This document shows positions 16,861-29,765 of a stretch of 56,127 bases of DNA, piece after piece. The first letter of the stretch is position 1. Each line of letters starts with the position of its first letter. Made by a program: the position numbers and the translations under genes. Origin of the DNA: Methylobacterium gossipiicola (GTDB taxonomy: Bacteria > Pseudomonadota > Alphaproteobacteria > Rhizobiales > Beijerinckiaceae); assembly GCF_900113485.1 (NCBI RefSeq), contig NZ_FOPM01000025.1, positions 1-56,127 of the forward strand. Direction: 5' to 3'. The notes under the pieces are model-generated. The model was given only the letters and a program-made list of their open reading frames with translations, had not been told where the DNA came from and searched no databases.

Positions 16861-17181
16861 GAAACCGTCCCTCGTCCCTCGGGCAGGCCGCGAACGTCAC
16901 GTGCCGCGACCGCCCCCTAGCGTGTTGGTTTTTCGCCGCTTCCCAGCGTCGGTACCCCGTGCCGGCCAACGCGCGCAATGAGCGAGCCTCACGCCGTGCC
17001 CCTCAGCTGTTGCGCGAAGGCGACGGCCCCGTCGACCGTCCTGCGCTACCTCGAATCCATGAGCATTTCGAGAACGACATCGCTCCCGCGTCCATCGAAA
17101 GCGATCCGAGGCGGAAAGGAATTGTTTACCCGAAGCCTTGAGATTTCGTTGAAATCAAATCCCGCCATCGAGGTTCTGCCC
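16861..17181. other. Divergent intergenic region (cysS / small exported protein)
   Basis: About 320 bases holding the promoters of cysS (leftward) and the exported protein (rightward). The right end is AT-richer, with a small perfect inverted repeat GATTTC-GTT-GAAATC at 17142-17156. An open frame from 16978 in line with the downstream gene has no signal peptide and atypical composition, so I treat it as non-coding. Confidence 0.4.
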
Positions 17182-17523
17182 ATGCGCCGCCCGGCCGCCG
17201 AAATCGGCGCTCTCCTCGCCCTTGCCCTATTTTCCTCCGCCGCCCTCGCGGGCGGCGACGGCGAAACTCCGGCCCGCGCGACTCCGCAGGTCGAAAAGAC
17301 CTTCCTGATCCCGGCTGGCGAAGGCTACGGCGTCGGAGACTGCCTGAGCAACGGCGAAAGCAGCTGTGGCCAAGTGGTGGCCAATGCCTGGTGCGAAGCC
17401 CAAGGCTTCGCGTCCGCCAGTTCCTTCGGCACGGCTGCGCAGGACGAGTACACCGGCGCGATTCCCGCGGCACCGGTGATCAAGCAGGCCGAACGGCCAA
17501 TTCGCATCACCTGTCAGGATTGA
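17182..17523 (+). CDS. Small exported protein with four cysteines, function unknown
   Basis: 113 residues from ATG 17182. Residues 1-23 are a Sec signal peptide (IGALLALALFSSAALA). The mature protein has four Cys, in VGDC, GESSC, ANAWC and IRITC, likely forming two periplasmic disulfides. The pattern QVVANAWCEAQGF and a closing TCQD are reminiscent of conserved exported proteins in Methylobacteriaceae, but I cannot name a family. It converges on creA. No enzyme motif is visible. Confidence 0.72.
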   Translation: MRRPAAEIGALLALALFSSAALAGGDGETPARATPQVEKTFLIPAGEGYGVGDCLSNGESSCGQVVANAWCEAQGFASASSFGTAAQDEYTGAIPAAPVIKQAERPIRITCQD

Positions 17524-17596
17524 GCGTCAGCCGCACTCGCCTCGGAAAGCGACCGCCGGACGCCCGGTGCGGGATCGGTCGATGCGTTCGAGACCT

Positions 17597-18124
17597 TTAT
17601 TTCTTCATGGCATCAGCGCATTTCGGCGGCGGCTCGGTGCCCCATGGCATCAGGGGCACCGCCGAGGTCGAATTCTTGGGCGAGCCCTGGATGACCTTGT
17701 CCGAATAAACCATGTAGATCAACGTATTACGCTTGGCATCACAGCCACGGACGATCTGCATCGATTTGAAGATCAGCGAGCGGCGCTCGCTGAACACCAC
17801 TTCACCCTGGCCGAGCTTGTCCTTGAACTGAACGGGTCCGACCTGACGACAGGCCAGGGAAATATCCGAGACATCCTCGGCCAATCCCAAAGTGCCCTTG
17901 ATGCCGCCCTTCTCGGGTTGAGTATACCAGCAGGCGACCCCGGCGACCGCGGGATCGTCGATGCCATAGACAACGAGCTTGTCGTTCGGTGTGAGGGGAC
18001 GCCAGACCGTCGACTTATCGAAGATCCTGTCGGCCTCCTCGGCCTTGGCCGCCCCCCCTCCGGTAAACGATCCCGCGACGAGACCCGTCAGCATCACACC
18101 TGTGAGACCCCGAAGCCACATCAT
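17597..18124 (-). CDS. creA: CreA-family periplasmic protein
   Basis: 175 residues with an N-terminal signal peptide (MMWLRGLTGVMLTGLVAGSF). CreA family features are visible: KLVVYGIDDPAVAGVACWYTQPEKGG, the SLACRQVGP segment, VFSERRSLIFKSMQIVRGCDAKRNTLIYMVYSDKV (quoted as a pattern of Phe/Lys-rich strands around SMQIVRGCD) and NSTSAVPL. CreA is widespread in proteobacteria; despite its position in the E. coli cre locus its biochemical role is unknown. ATG 18124 is preceded by a purine-rich stretch. It is divergent from the DUF2865 gene, with only ~140 bp between. Confidence 0.9.
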   Translation of the reverse strand: MMWLRGLTGVMLTGLVAGSFTGGGAAKAEEADRIFDKSTVWRPLTPNDKLVVYGIDDPAVAGVACWYTQPEKGGIKGTLGLAEDVSDISLACRQVGPVQFKDKLGQGEVVFSERRSLIFKSMQIVRGCDAKRNTLIYMVYSDKVIQGSPKNSTSAVPLMPWGTEPPPKCADAMKK

Positions 18125-18263
18125 CCTGCATTCCCCCTCGAACTCGACGGGGCGCATGTAGGGAGGCTGTCGCCCATGGACGAGGGCGGGTACAAAAATG
18201 TGCTTTGCCGCCAGACCGGATCCCGGCCGACGCCGCGATTCTCCTCCCGTTTCAATCTGGGTC

Positions 18264-19304
18264 ATGCCACTGATATTTCCGCAGATCCGCACGCTCGCTC
18301 GGGCATTCATCGCTCCCCTCGTCGCCTTCGGGACGATGGGCGCAGCGCAGGCGCAAGCCAGCGATGCCTGCCTGCGCTATCGGTCCGAGCTCGCCAATCT
18401 GGGCGACGGAGCCAGCACGGCCCGCGCCCTTCAGAACGAGATCGGCCGGCTGAATGCCTATTATCGGACCTTGAACTGCGAAGGCGGTCGGTTCCTATTC
18501 TTCGATTCCCGCCCCCCGCAATGCGGCGCCGTCGAGCAGCGGATTCGCGCGCTCAATGCCGGCTACGGCGCGGAGAACGGGGAGGTCACGGCGGCACGCC
18601 GTCGGCAACTCACCGCCGCCGTGGCCGCGGCCTGCACCGATGCGGCGAGCAAGGTCGCGCTGCGCGCCCTCGACGGCTCGCCGCAGGAGCAACGGGCCCG
18701 TGGGGGGTCTCAAGTGATTTGTGTCCGCACCTGCGACGGTGCGTATTTCCCGATGGCCAACCTGCCCGACGGCCGCGAGGGGGCGGACGAACTCTGCCAA
18801 GCGCTTTGCCCCGGCGCGGAGGCCGCCGCCTATTCGATGCCACACGGTGACGAGGCGCTGAAGCATGCCGCAGCCCTCAAGGGATCGAAGGCGTACGTCT
18901 CCCTCGCCAATGCGTTCAAGTTCCGGACCACCTTCATGCCGAACTGTTCGTGCAAGCGCGAGGGGCAGAGCTGGGCGCAGTCCCTGGTGAAGGCGGAAAG
19001 CATGCTGGTGCGCCACAAGGGCGATATCTTCGTCACCCCCATGCAGGCTGAGGCCCTATCGCGCCCGAAGGTTCGATTGACCCTCGTCGGACGAGCAGAC
19101 AAGACGGCCGCCGGCTTGGCGGCCGATGCGGCCACCCGCACGGGCCTCGTGACCAACGAAGCCGGCACCATTGCAGAACCTGCCGCCGGCACCACCGTGC
19201 CGCCGACCCTGCACGCATCCCCGAATGAAGAACGTCAGCCGGTTCGGGTCATCGCACCGAACCTGTTCTCGGCACAGGTCCAGCCCCGCACCACCCGTCC
19301 CTGA
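18264..19304 (+). CDS. DUF2865-domain exported protein
   Basis: 346 residues from ATG 18264, which gives a signal peptide ending GAAQAQA. DUF2865 hallmarks include a Cys-rich N-terminal stretch (CLRYRSEL, LNCEGGRFLFF, PPQCGAVEQRI) and the central VICVRTCDGAYFPM followed by ADELCQALCPGAEAAAYSM, ending in a GSKAYVSLANAFKFRT-like segment. This Rhizobiales-specific family is periplasmic with conserved cysteines but no known activity. The C-terminal ~60 residues are low complexity. It precedes an OmpA-domain gene by about 100 bp on the same strand, and both concern the envelope. Confidence 0.88.
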   Translation: MPLIFPQIRTLARAFIAPLVAFGTMGAAQAQASDACLRYRSELANLGDGASTARALQNEIGRLNAYYRTLNCEGGRFLFFDSRPPQCGAVEQRIRALNAGYGAENGEVTAARRRQLTAAVAAACTDAASKVALRALDGSPQEQRARGGSQVICVRTCDGAYFPMANLPDGREGADELCQALCPGAEAAAYSMPHGDEALKHAAALKGSKAYVSLANAFKFRTTFMPNCSCKREGQSWAQSLVKAESMLVRHKGDIFVTPMQAEALSRPKVRLTLVGRADKTAAGLAADAATRTGLVTNEAGTIAEPAAGTTVPPTLHASPNEERQPVRVIAPNLFSAQVQPRTTRP

Positions 19305-19407
19305 ACACCGGATCGTGTCTCGGCGACGCATCGGATTTGCCGGAGGCGGGAACCATCCGGCCATAAGTCAGTTCCGAAGGCCTCGTCCACGACTCTGAGT
19401 GCCATCC

Positions 19408-21435
19408 ATGCGGCCATTCCGCCTGCTCCTTCTCACCGGCACCATGCTGCCGGCCCTGGTTCTGTCCGATCCATCATGGGCGCATCCAGAGGACAGGGCA
19501 GGTGACGTCATGCGCTTGGCCCAGGCCGGTCCGGGTGGTGAAGGTCCTCGTGGAGGCGGCCCCGGTGGTGAAGGCCCCCGCAACGGCCCCCCGGCCGTGC
19601 GTGAACGCCCCGAAGCGAGACCCGAGCGGCCCGAGCCCAGGCAAGAGCGGCCCGAGCCTAGACAAGAGCGGCCGGAACCGAGGCAGGAGCGCCCTGCCCC
19701 CCGTCAGGAACGACCTGAGCCAAGACAAGATCGACCCGAGCCGCGGCAAGAGCGCGAGCGGCCGCCCGTTCGCGAACAGCGCCCCGATGCCCGCGAAGAC
19801 CGTGGTCCGGCGGAGCGCCCGACGCCGCGTCAGGAACGTCCGGATCGTCAGGAGCGACCCGATCGCCAAGAGCGGCCCGAGCGTCAGGAGCGGCCTGATC
19901 GCCAAGAGCGGCTCGAGCGTCAGGAGCGACCTCAGGCCCCGCAGCGAGATCCAGCCGAGCGGCAAGCCCCGCCTCCGGCACGGGATCGCGCGATCGAGCC
20001 CGCGCAGGGGCAGCCGGGCGGGCCCAATCGTCGTGCGCCCAGTTCGGACGCCGATCGCCCGACGCCACCGGAACAGGGCCGTCGCAGTCCGGATGCGGCT
20101 CCGAGTCCGGCCGACCGGAAAGCTCCTCCGACCCCGTCCCCCTCGACTCCACCCGCACCGCCGACGGCCGCCGAACCGCGGACGCCAGATCCTGCCCAAC
20201 CCGCTGCCCCCGCTCAGCCTGTCGCTCCCAACGCTCGCCCCGGTGTCCCCGGTCGCCCGTTCGTTCCACCGGGTGCGGACAATCGCGACGAACCACAGGC
20301 CGGACGGTCCGACAGGCGCGGACCGCCGGACGGGCTCGATCCGCGTGAGGATCGCGATCCGGGGCTGCGTGATGGGAGACGGCGCGACGGCGACCTGCGG
20401 GACGACGACCGCCGCGAGGATCGCGAACGCCGGGACGCATTTGAGCGCGGCGGTCAGCGCGATGGATTCAACGCCCCGGGACGGCCCGGCTACATCCCCG
20501 GCGGTTTCCGAGACGACGACGACGTCCGCGATTTCGACCGCGTCCGCCGCGACCGTCGCGAATTCCGGGAGGATGGCCGGACCTACATCCGCGAACCCGG
20601 CCGCATCATCGTGCGCGACCGTGACACCTACTTCATCCGCCATGACGAGAACGAGCGGTTCCGCGATCTCGGACGCGGCGGCTATCGCAGCGAGCGCCGG
20701 GGGGGCGATACCATCACGTACCTCGATCGACCGGGCGGCGAGCAAATCGTCACCATCGTCGACGACGACGGTCGCCTCGTGCGGCGCTCGCGCCGCTTCC
20801 GCGACGGTCGCGAGGTGGTGATCATCGACAACAGCTTCGGCGGCCCGCGCCGGCCGATCTACGAAGACGTGGTCGATCTGCCCCCACCCGACATCCGCAT
20901 TCCGCGGGATCGTTACGTGGTGGATTACGAGGGGGCCGACGAGCGCGCGGTCTACGAAGCCCTATCGGCCCCGCCGGTGGTGGCCGTGGATCGGCGCTAC
21001 ACCCTCGATCAGGTGCGGTACAGCCCGCAGCTCCGTGCCCGGATGCGCAGCGTCGACATCAATACCATCACGTTCGAAACCGGATCGTTCACGGTAACGC
21101 CGGATCAGGCGGCTCGCCTCGCCACCATCGCGGCGGCGATGAACCAGGCGATCCGGGCTAATCCGCAGGAGGTTTTCCTCATCGAAGGCTACACCGACGC
21201 GGTCGGCTCCGATGTCGACAACCTCTCCCTGTCGGATCGGCGGGCCCAATCCGTTGCCACGGTGCTCACCCAGTCCTTCAAGGTGCCGCCGGAGAACCTG
21301 ACGACGCAGGGCTACGGGGAGCAGTATCTGAAGGTGAACACCCAAGGGCCGTCGCGTGAGAACCGGCGAGTCACGGTGCGCCGTATCACGCCCCTCATCC
21401 AGCAGCAGGGGCAAGCCGCTCCGCCTCCCCGGTAA
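19408..21435 (+). CDS. OmpA-domain exported protein with long PEPRQER/DRQER repeat tract
   Basis: 675 residues from ATG 19408; a GTG three codons earlier is an alternative. Residues 1-25 are a signal peptide. Residues ~65-180 are short tandem repeats, first PEPRQER then PDRQER/PERQER; Pro-rich sequence follows to ~290, and an Arg/Asp-rich region to ~400. The C-terminal ~551-660 is an OmpA-like peptidoglycan-binding domain: EGYTDAVGS, LSDRRAQSVATVL, TTQGYGEQ, ENRRVTVRR, with the Asp and Arg that bind diaminopimelate. The highly charged disordered arm is probably periplasmic. Similar proteins occur in Methylobacteriaceae; the arm's role is unknown. Confidence 0.9.
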   Translation: MRPFRLLLLTGTMLPALVLSDPSWAHPEDRAGDVMRLAQAGPGGEGPRGGGPGGEGPRNGPPAVRERPEARPERPEPRQERPEPRQERPEPRQERPAPRQERPEPRQDRPEPRQERERPPVREQRPDAREDRGPAERPTPRQERPDRQERPDRQERPERQERPDRQERLERQERPQAPQRDPAERQAPPPARDRAIEPAQGQPGGPNRRAPSSDADRPTPPEQGRRSPDAAPSPADRKAPPTPSPSTPPAPPTAAEPRTPDPAQPAAPAQPVAPNARPGVPGRPFVPPGADNRDEPQAGRSDRRGPPDGLDPREDRDPGLRDGRRRDGDLRDDDRREDRERRDAFERGGQRDGFNAPGRPGYIPGGFRDDDDVRDFDRVRRDRREFREDGRTYIREPGRIIVRDRDTYFIRHDENERFRDLGRGGYRSERRGGDTITYLDRPGGEQIVTIVDDDGRLVRRSRRFRDGREVVIIDNSFGGPRRPIYEDVVDLPPPDIRIPRDRYVVDYEGADERAVYEALSAPPVVAVDRRYTLDQVRYSPQLRARMRSVDINTITFETGSFTVTPDQAARLATIAAAMNQAIRANPQEVFLIEGYTDAVGSDVDNLSLSDRRAQSVATVLTQSFKVPPENLTTQGYGEQYLKVNTQGPSRENRRVTVRRITPLIQQQGQAAPPPR

Positions 21436-21440
21436 GCGAT

Positions 21441-21464
21441 GGGTGGCCCGCCTTTGGGCCGCCC
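21441..21464 (+). terminator. Hairpin after the OmpA-domain gene
   Basis: A 9-bp GC-rich stem (GGGTGGCCC / GGGCCGCCC, one G-U pair) with a six-base loop begins 5 bp after the stop codon. No T-run. Confidence 0.4.
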
Positions 21465-21605
21465 CTCCCCTCGCCCCGATGCCGTCACGGATGTCTCGGC
21501 TCGATGCCCGGACGATTTCCTCTCTTCCGGGGCGAGTTCCGTAGCCAGCTCCCTCCGGGGCGTCCGCTCGCGCGGCAATCGACCGGACCCACCAAAGGAA
21601 ACGGC

Positions 21606-22820
21606 ATGGACAAGGCATCGCCCCGGTTGATCGAAGCCGGGACGCCGGCCTTCCGCCGCACCACCCTGGCCCTCGCGGCGGCGGGCTTCTCGACCTTCGC
21701 GGTGCTCTACGGGGTGCAGCCGTTGCTCCCAGTGTTCGCCGACGAGTTTCATGTCTCGCCGGCGGAAAGCAGCCTTGCCCTCTCGCTTCCCTGTGCGATG
21801 CTGGCCCTCGCCCTGCTGGTGGTGAGCCCGCTCTCGGAAGTTTGGGGGCGTCGGCCGGTGATGGTGGCGTCGCTGTTCGCGTCGGCCGCCCTCACCCTCG
21901 TGGCGGTTCTGATTCCGAGTTGGCACGGCTTCCTCGCCCTGCGGGCCCTCACGGGTCTCGCCGCGAGCGGCCTGCCGGCCGTAGCCATGGCCTATCTCAG
22001 CGAAGAGATGCACGGGCGCGCCATCGGCCTGTCCATGGGCCTACTCATCGGCGGTAATGCCCTGGGCGGCATGATCGGACGGCTGATCGCCGGCATCATC
22101 GCCGATCACGCCTCCTGGCGTTGGGGCCTCGGCACGATCGGGGTGCTGGCCCTCGGCGCGGCAGTGGCCTTCCTCCTAAGCTTGCCGGAGTCGCAACGCT
22201 TCAGCCCTAACCGGATGCGCTGGAGCGATGTGCCCGGCACCTTCGGCCAGCACTTTCGCGATCCCGGACTGCCCTGGCTGTTCGCCGAAGCGTTCTTGCT
22301 CATGGGCGGCTTCGTCAGCGTCTACAACTATATCGGCTTTCGCCTCCTCGATCCGCCATTCGATCTCAGCCAGACGGCCATCGGGGCGATCTTCGTCATT
22401 TACCTATTCGGGACTTTTTCCTCGGCCCTGACGGGTGAGATCGCGAGCCGCCTGGGGCGGCGCCGGGTGCTCTGGCTGGCGATCCTTCTGGGGCTCGCCG
22501 GCATCACCATGACCCTGTCCGACAGGCTCTGGCTCATCATCCTCGGCATCGTCGTGGTGACTGTGAGCTTCTTCGGCGCCCATTCCGTCGCCAGCAGCTG
22601 GATCGGCCGCCGGGCCTTACGCGACCGCGCCCAGGCTTCGTCGGTGTATCTCTGCCTGTACTATCTGGGCTCCTCGGTGCTCGGGACGGCGGGCGGATGG
22701 TTCTTCGCCCATTCGGGCTGGACGGGCGTCGCGGCGTTCTTCGCCTGCCTGTACGGGCTCGCGCTCATCATCGCGCTGCGCCTGTCGCGCCTTCCGCCCC
22801 TGGTGCCGGCGGAATCCTGA
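21606..22820 (+). CDS. MFS transporter, YnfM-like
   Basis: 404 residues with about 12 membrane segments. ATG 21606 is preceded by AAAGGAAA. The loop 2-3 signature is present as SEVWGRRPVM, repeated as GEIASRLGRRRVL in the second half. The features YGVQPLLPVFADEF, AVAMAYLSEEMHGRAIGLSMGLLIGGNALGGM and SFFGAHSVASSWIGRRA match the YnfM/arabinose-efflux-like group. Substrate unknown. It is a drug- or metabolite-efflux candidate by family only. Convergent with lpdA, separated by a perfect palindrome. Confidence 0.92.
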   Translation: MDKASPRLIEAGTPAFRRTTLALAAAGFSTFAVLYGVQPLLPVFADEFHVSPAESSLALSLPCAMLALALLVVSPLSEVWGRRPVMVASLFASAALTLVAVLIPSWHGFLALRALTGLAASGLPAVAMAYLSEEMHGRAIGLSMGLLIGGNALGGMIGRLIAGIIADHASWRWGLGTIGVLALGAAVAFLLSLPESQRFSPNRMRWSDVPGTFGQHFRDPGLPWLFAEAFLLMGGFVSVYNYIGFRLLDPPFDLSQTAIGAIFVIYLFGTFSSALTGEIASRLGRRRVLWLAILLGLAGITMTLSDRLWLIILGIVVVTVSFFGAHSVASSWIGRRALRDRAQASSVYLCLYYLGSSVLGTAGGWFFAHSGWTGVAAFFACLYGLALIIALRLSRLPPLVPAES

Positions 22821-22821
22821 T

Positions 22822-22839
22822 GGGCGGGCGCGCCCGCCC
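22822..22839. terminator. Perfect 18-bp palindrome between convergent MFS gene and lpdA
   Basis: GGGCGGGCG followed directly by CGCCCGCCC lies between the two stop codons, serving either strand. It could act as a shared terminator, with an unusually tight loop and no T-run. Confidence 0.4.
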
Positions 22840-22845
22840 CTTCGA

Positions 22846-24246
22846 TCAGATGTGAATGGCGCGCTTGGCCACAGCCAGGGCGGCCTCCTTGACGGCTTCC
22901 GTCAGGGTCGGGTGGGCGTGGCAGGTGCGGGCCACGTCCTCGGCGGAAGCCCCGAACTCCATGGCCACCGCCACCTCCGCGATGAGATTGCCCGCGTCGG
23001 CGCCGACGATGTGCACGCCGAGCACCCGGTCGGTGGTCGCATCCGCCAGGATCTTCACGAAGCCGTCGGTGGTGTGGTTGACCTTGGCGCGACCGTTGGC
23101 GGTGAAGGGGAATTTCCCGGAATTGTAGGCGATCCCATCCTTCTTCAACTCCTCTTCGGTCTTTCCGACAGAAGCGACCTCTGGATAGGTGTAGACCACG
23201 TTCGGAATCACCCCGTAATTCACGTGGCCCGACTGACCGGCCAGGAGTTCGGCGACCGCGACTCCCTCGTCCTCAGCCTTGTGGGCGAGCATCGGCCCAG
23301 CGATGACGTCGCCGATGGCGTAGATACCGGTGACATTGGTGGCGTAGTGGCTGTCCGTCTGGATGCGGCCCTTGTTGTCGAGGCCGACGCCTACGGTCTC
23401 CAGTCCGAGGCCCTCAGTGTAGGGCACGCGGCCAATGGCGACGAGCACCACATCAGCCTGCAGGGTCTCGGCCGCGCCCCCGGCAGAGGGCTCCACCGTG
23501 ACGGCGGCCGCCCCGTTCTCGACGGTGACGCCCGTGACCTTCGACGAGAGCTTGAACTGGATTCCCTGCTTGCCGAGGATGCGCTGGAACTGCTTGCCCA
23601 CCTCGCCATCCATGCCCGGCAGGATGCGATCGAGATACTCGATCACGGTCACCTCGGCGCCGAGGCGGCGCCAGACCGAGCCGAGTTCGAGGCCGATGAC
23701 GCCGGCGCCGATGACGAGGAGCTTGCCCGGCACCTTCTCAAGGGTGAGCGCGCCCGTGGAGGACACCACGATCTTTTCGTCGATGGTGACGCCGGGAAGC
23801 GGGGTGACGTCCGAACCCGTGGCGATGACGACGTTCTTCGTCTCCAGCAGCTGGTTGCCGCCATCCTCCGACAGCACCTCGACACGACCGGCTCCGGCGA
23901 GGCGCGCGGTACCCCGATAGGCGTCGATGCCGTTTTTCTTGAGCAGGAACTCGACGCCCTTGGTGTTGCCGTCGACGCCGTCCTGCTTGAACGTCATCAT
24001 CTTCGTCAAATCGAGTTCGGGCGCGCTCACGATCACGCCCATGTCGGCGAAGTGCTTGCCCGCCTCCTCGAAAGCTTCGGAGGCGTGTAGCAAGGCCTTC
24101 GAGGGGATGCAGCCGACGTTGAGGCAGGTGCCTCCATGGGTCGCCCGCTTCTCCACCACGGCGGTCTTGAGGCCGAGCTGAGCCGCCCGGATGGCGCAGA
24201 CATAGCCGCCGGGGCCGGTGCCGATGACGACGAGATCGTAGGACAT
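22846..24246 (-). CDS. lpdA: Dihydrolipoyl dehydrogenase (E3)
   Basis: 466 residues, a flavoprotein disulfide reductase that reoxidises lipoyl groups of 2-oxoacid dehydrogenases, passing electrons to NAD+. GTGPGG (9-14) binds FAD, the redox disulfide is C41/C46 in [13 protein letters not shown], and the C-terminal His-Glu pair lies in [15 protein letters not shown], provided by the partner subunit of the dimer. ATG 24246 (MSYDLVVIG) is the family start. Last gene of the mdh-sucCDAB-lpdA run, 113 bp after sucB, so it is probably dedicated to the 2-oxoglutarate dehydrogenase complex. Confidence 0.97.
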   Translation of the reverse strand: MSYDLVVIGTGPGGYVCAIRAAQLGLKTAVVEKRATHGGTCLNVGCIPSKALLHASEAFEEAGKHFADMGVIVSAPELDLTKMMTFKQDGVDGNTKGVEFLLKKNGIDAYRGTARLAGAGRVEVLSEDGGNQLLETKNVVIATGSDVTPLPGVTIDEKIVVSSTGALTLEKVPGKLLVIGAGVIGLELGSVWRRLGAEVTVIEYLDRILPGMDGEVGKQFQRILGKQGIQFKLSSKVTGVTVENGAAAVTVEPSAGGAAETLQADVVLVAIGRVPYTEGLGLETVGVGLDNKGRIQTDSHYATNVTGIYAIGDVIAGPMLAHKAEDEGVAVAELLAGQSGHVNYGVIPNVVYTYPEVASVGKTEEELKKDGIAYNSGKFPFTANGRAKVNHTTDGFVKILADATTDRVLGVHIVGADAGNLIAEVAVAMEFGASAEDVARTCHAHPTLTEAVKEAALAVAKRAIHI

Positions 24247-24359
24247 GAAATTCTGACTCGCTGAATTGGGCGGCGGGTCATGCCCCACCATCGGATACGA
24301 AGCGCGCGGAAGCGTCCGGCCGCGCGTCCAGGCGGCCGGCGGACGGCAGCTGCCGGGCC

Positions 24360-25643
24360 TTAGAGGTCGAGCACGAGGCGTGCCGGATCCTCCAGCGCCT
24401 CCTTGACCCGCACGAGGAAGGTCACGGCCTCCTTCCCGTCGACGATGCGGTGGTCGTAGGACAGGGCCAGATACATCATCGGCCGCGCCTCGATCTTGCC
24501 GTTCCGCACAACCGGACGCTCCTCGATGCGATGCATGCCGAGGATGCCCGATTGCGGCGCGTTGAGGATCGGCGTCGACATCAGCGACCCGTAGATGCCG
24601 CCATTGGTGATGGTGAAGGTGCCGCCCTGCATCTCTTCGATAGAGAGCTTGCCGTCGCGGGCCTTCTTGCCGAAGCCGGCGATTTTCTTCTCGATGCCGG
24701 CGATGGACAGGTCGTCGGCGTCGCGCACCACCGGCACCACGAGGCCCTTATCGGTGCCGACGGCGATGCCGATGTGGTAGTAGTTCTTGTAGACGAGATC
24801 CTGCCCGTCGATCTCGGCATTGACCGCCGGCACGTCCTTGAGGGCGCCGATCACCGCCTTGGTGAAGAAACCCATGAAGCCGAGCTTGGTGCCGTGCTTC
24901 TTCTCGAAGATGTCCTTGTACTGGCTGCGCATGGCCATGACGGCGGACATGTCGACGTCGTTGAATGTCGTCAGCATCGCGGCCGTATCCTGCGCGTCCT
25001 TGAGACGGCGGGCGATGGTTTGGCGCAGCTTCGTCATGCGCACGCGCTCTTCGCGCGCCGCATCGTCGGGCTTCGAGGGTGCGCGCGGCGCGGCGGGCTT
25101 GGCGTCCCGGGCGGGCGCCGGGGTCGGGGCGGACGGCCCCTTCGCCTTGGCCTCGAGCATGTCCCCCTTGGTGACGCGGCCGTCCTTGCCCGAGCCATTC
25201 AGGGTCGCGGGATCGATTCCGGATTCGCGGGCGATCTTACCCACGGCCGGGCCGTGGTCGCCGGAGTCACGGGACTGCGCCGGTGCGCCGTCGCCGTGGT
25301 TGCCGTAACCGGCGGAAGACTCCTTCGCCGGCGCGGTCTCGGCCTGCTTGGTTTCGGCAGCCGGAGCCTCCGCCTTCTTCGGCGCGGCCGCTTTCGCGTC
25401 ACCGCTCGCCTCGACGATGGAGCCGAGGAGAGCACCGGGCTCCACGGTCTCCCCGTCCTTGACCAGGATTTCGCCGAGTTCGCCCGCGGCCGGTGCGTTG
25501 ACCTCGAGGGTGACCTTGTCGGTCTCGAGCTCGACCAGGGGCTCGTCGGCCGCCACCGCATCGCCGGGCTTCTTGAACCAGCGGCCGATGGTGGCCTCGC
25601 TCACGGATTCGCCGAGCGTCGGGACGAGGATGTCGGTTGCCAT
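24360..25643 (-). CDS. sucB: 2-oxoglutarate dehydrogenase E2, dihydrolipoyllysine succinyltransferase
   Basis: 427 residues. One lipoyl domain at 1-75 with lipoylated K43 in [11 protein letters not shown], an Ala/Pro/Glu-rich linker, a peripheral-subunit-binding domain ([20 protein letters not shown], about 145-180) and the acyltransferase core (about 200-427) with catalytic [14 protein letters not shown]. It forms the multimeric core of the complex, moving succinyl groups to CoA. It sits 76 bp downstream of sucA and ahead of lpdA, completing E1-E2-E3. Confidence 0.97.
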   Translation of the reverse strand: MATDILVPTLGESVSEATIGRWFKKPGDAVAADEPLVELETDKVTLEVNAPAAGELGEILVKDGETVEPGALLGSIVEASGDAKAAAPKKAEAPAAETKQAETAPAKESSAGYGNHGDGAPAQSRDSGDHGPAVGKIARESGIDPATLNGSGKDGRVTKGDMLEAKAKGPSAPTPAPARDAKPAAPRAPSKPDDAAREERVRMTKLRQTIARRLKDAQDTAAMLTTFNDVDMSAVMAMRSQYKDIFEKKHGTKLGFMGFFTKAVIGALKDVPAVNAEIDGQDLVYKNYYHIGIAVGTDKGLVVPVVRDADDLSIAGIEKKIAGFGKKARDGKLSIEEMQGGTFTITNGGIYGSLMSTPILNAPQSGILGMHRIEERPVVRNGKIEARPMMYLALSYDHRIVDGKEAVTFLVRVKEALEDPARLVLDL

Positions 25644-25719
25644 GATCAGTGTCCGTCCGGGAGTTTCGCGGCGCCGGTCACGGGCGCGCTCGGGTTCGGG
25701 AAGCGCTGGGCGCCGGGCG

Positions 25720-28692
<2,973 letters not shown>

Positions 28693-28724
28693 CGTCCGGA
28701 TCATCCTACCGCTTGGCTCAAGGC

Positions 28725-28808
28725 CGCCCCATGCGGGGCGATCGTCGTCCGATCCGGCACAGGATGTCGGCTCGGATTCGGAGAGACGGACGCGGCAAAC
28801 CCGCGTCC
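28725..28808. promoter_or_regulatory. Two strong hairpins in the sucD-sucA spacer
   Basis: CGCCCC-ATGC-GGGGCG (28725-28740) and GGACGCGG-CAAAC-CCGCGTCC (28788-28808) are perfect stems in the 180-bp spacer, the longest inside the TCA unit. They may stabilise mRNA ends, attenuate read-through, or mark a separate sucA promoter. No T-run follows. Confidence 0.4.
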
Positions 28809-28872
28809 ATCGGATTTCATATGGGCGCCCAAGGCTGAATGCGGCGCAACACAGCCCCGCGCCTCAGTTGCC

Positions 28873-29757
28873 TCAGCCCTTCAGGACTTCGACGAGGGTG
28901 CTGCCGAGGCGGGCCGGCGAGGGCGAGACCCGGATGCCGGCCGCTTCCATGGCGGCGATCTTGTCCTCGGCTCCGCCCTTGCCGCCCGAGATGATGGCGC
29001 CGGCATGGCCCATGCGACGCCCCGGAGGGGCCGTGCGGCCGGCGATGAAGCCGACCATGGGCTTCTTGCGCCCACGCTTGGCCTCGTCGGCGAGGAACTG
29101 CGCGGCTTCTTCTTCCGCCGAACCGCCGATCTCGCCGATCATCACGATGGACTCGGTCTTGTCGTCGGCGAGGAACAGTTCGAGCATGGAGATGAACTCC
29201 GTGCCCTTCACCGGATCGCCGCCGATGCCGACCGCCGTGGTCTGGCCGAGCCCCGCATTGGTGGTCTGGAACACGGCTTCATAGGTAAGCGTGCCCGAGC
29301 GCGAGACGATGCCGACGGAGCCCGACTTGAAAATGTTGGCCGGCATGATGCCGATCTTGCATTCGCCCGCCGTGACGACGCCGGGGCAGTTCGGCCCGAT
29401 GAGGCGGGACTTCGAACCTTCCAGGGCGCGCTTCACCCGCACCATGTCGAGGACCGGAATGCCCTCGGTGATGCAGACGATGAGGGGCACTTCCGCCGCG
29501 ATCGCCTCGCAGATGGCATCGGCGGCGCCCGGCGGCGGCACGTAGACCACGGAGGCGTCGGCGCCCGTGGCTTCGCGCGCTTCGGCCACCGTGTCGAAGA
29601 CCGGCAGGTTGAGGTGCTTCGAGCCGCCTTTGCCCGGGGAGGTGCCGCCGACCATCTTGGTGCCGTAGGCGATGGCCTGCTCGGAGTGGAAGGTCCCGTT
29701 CTTGCCGGTGAAGCCCTGGCAGATGACCTTGGTGTTCGCGTCGATCAGGATGGACAT
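28873..29757 (-). CDS. sucD: Succinyl-CoA ligase alpha subunit
   Basis: 294 residues. With SucC it converts succinyl-CoA to succinate while making ATP or GTP. The CoA-binding N-terminal domain carries [15 protein letters not shown] and GGTSPGKGG; the C-terminal ligase domain has the phosphorylated active-site His in [13 protein letters not shown] 29757 ([15 protein letters not shown]) is the family start; a longer upstream frame runs antisense-like through sucC and is rejected. It starts 8 bp after the sucC stop, so the two subunits should be translationally linked. Confidence 0.97.
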   Translation of the reverse strand: MSILIDANTKVICQGFTGKNGTFHSEQAIAYGTKMVGGTSPGKGGSKHLNLPVFDTVAEAREATGADASVVYVPPPGAADAICEAIAAEVPLIVCITEGIPVLDMVRVKRALEGSKSRLIGPNCPGVVTAGECKIGIMPANIFKSGSVGIVSRSGTLTYEAVFQTTNAGLGQTTAVGIGGDPVKGTEFISMLELFLADDKTESIVMIGEIGGSAEEEAAQFLADEAKRGRKKPMVGFIAGRTAPPGRRMGHAGAIISGGKGGAEDKIAAMEAAGIRVSPSPARLGSTLVEVLKG

Positions 29758-29765
29758 CGGTTCTC

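Noticed and set aside
19600..19960. CRISPR array because of regularly spaced repeats
   Set aside because: The repeats are short, contiguous and in frame with a protein-coding Arg/Glu/Gln/Pro tract, with no spacers.
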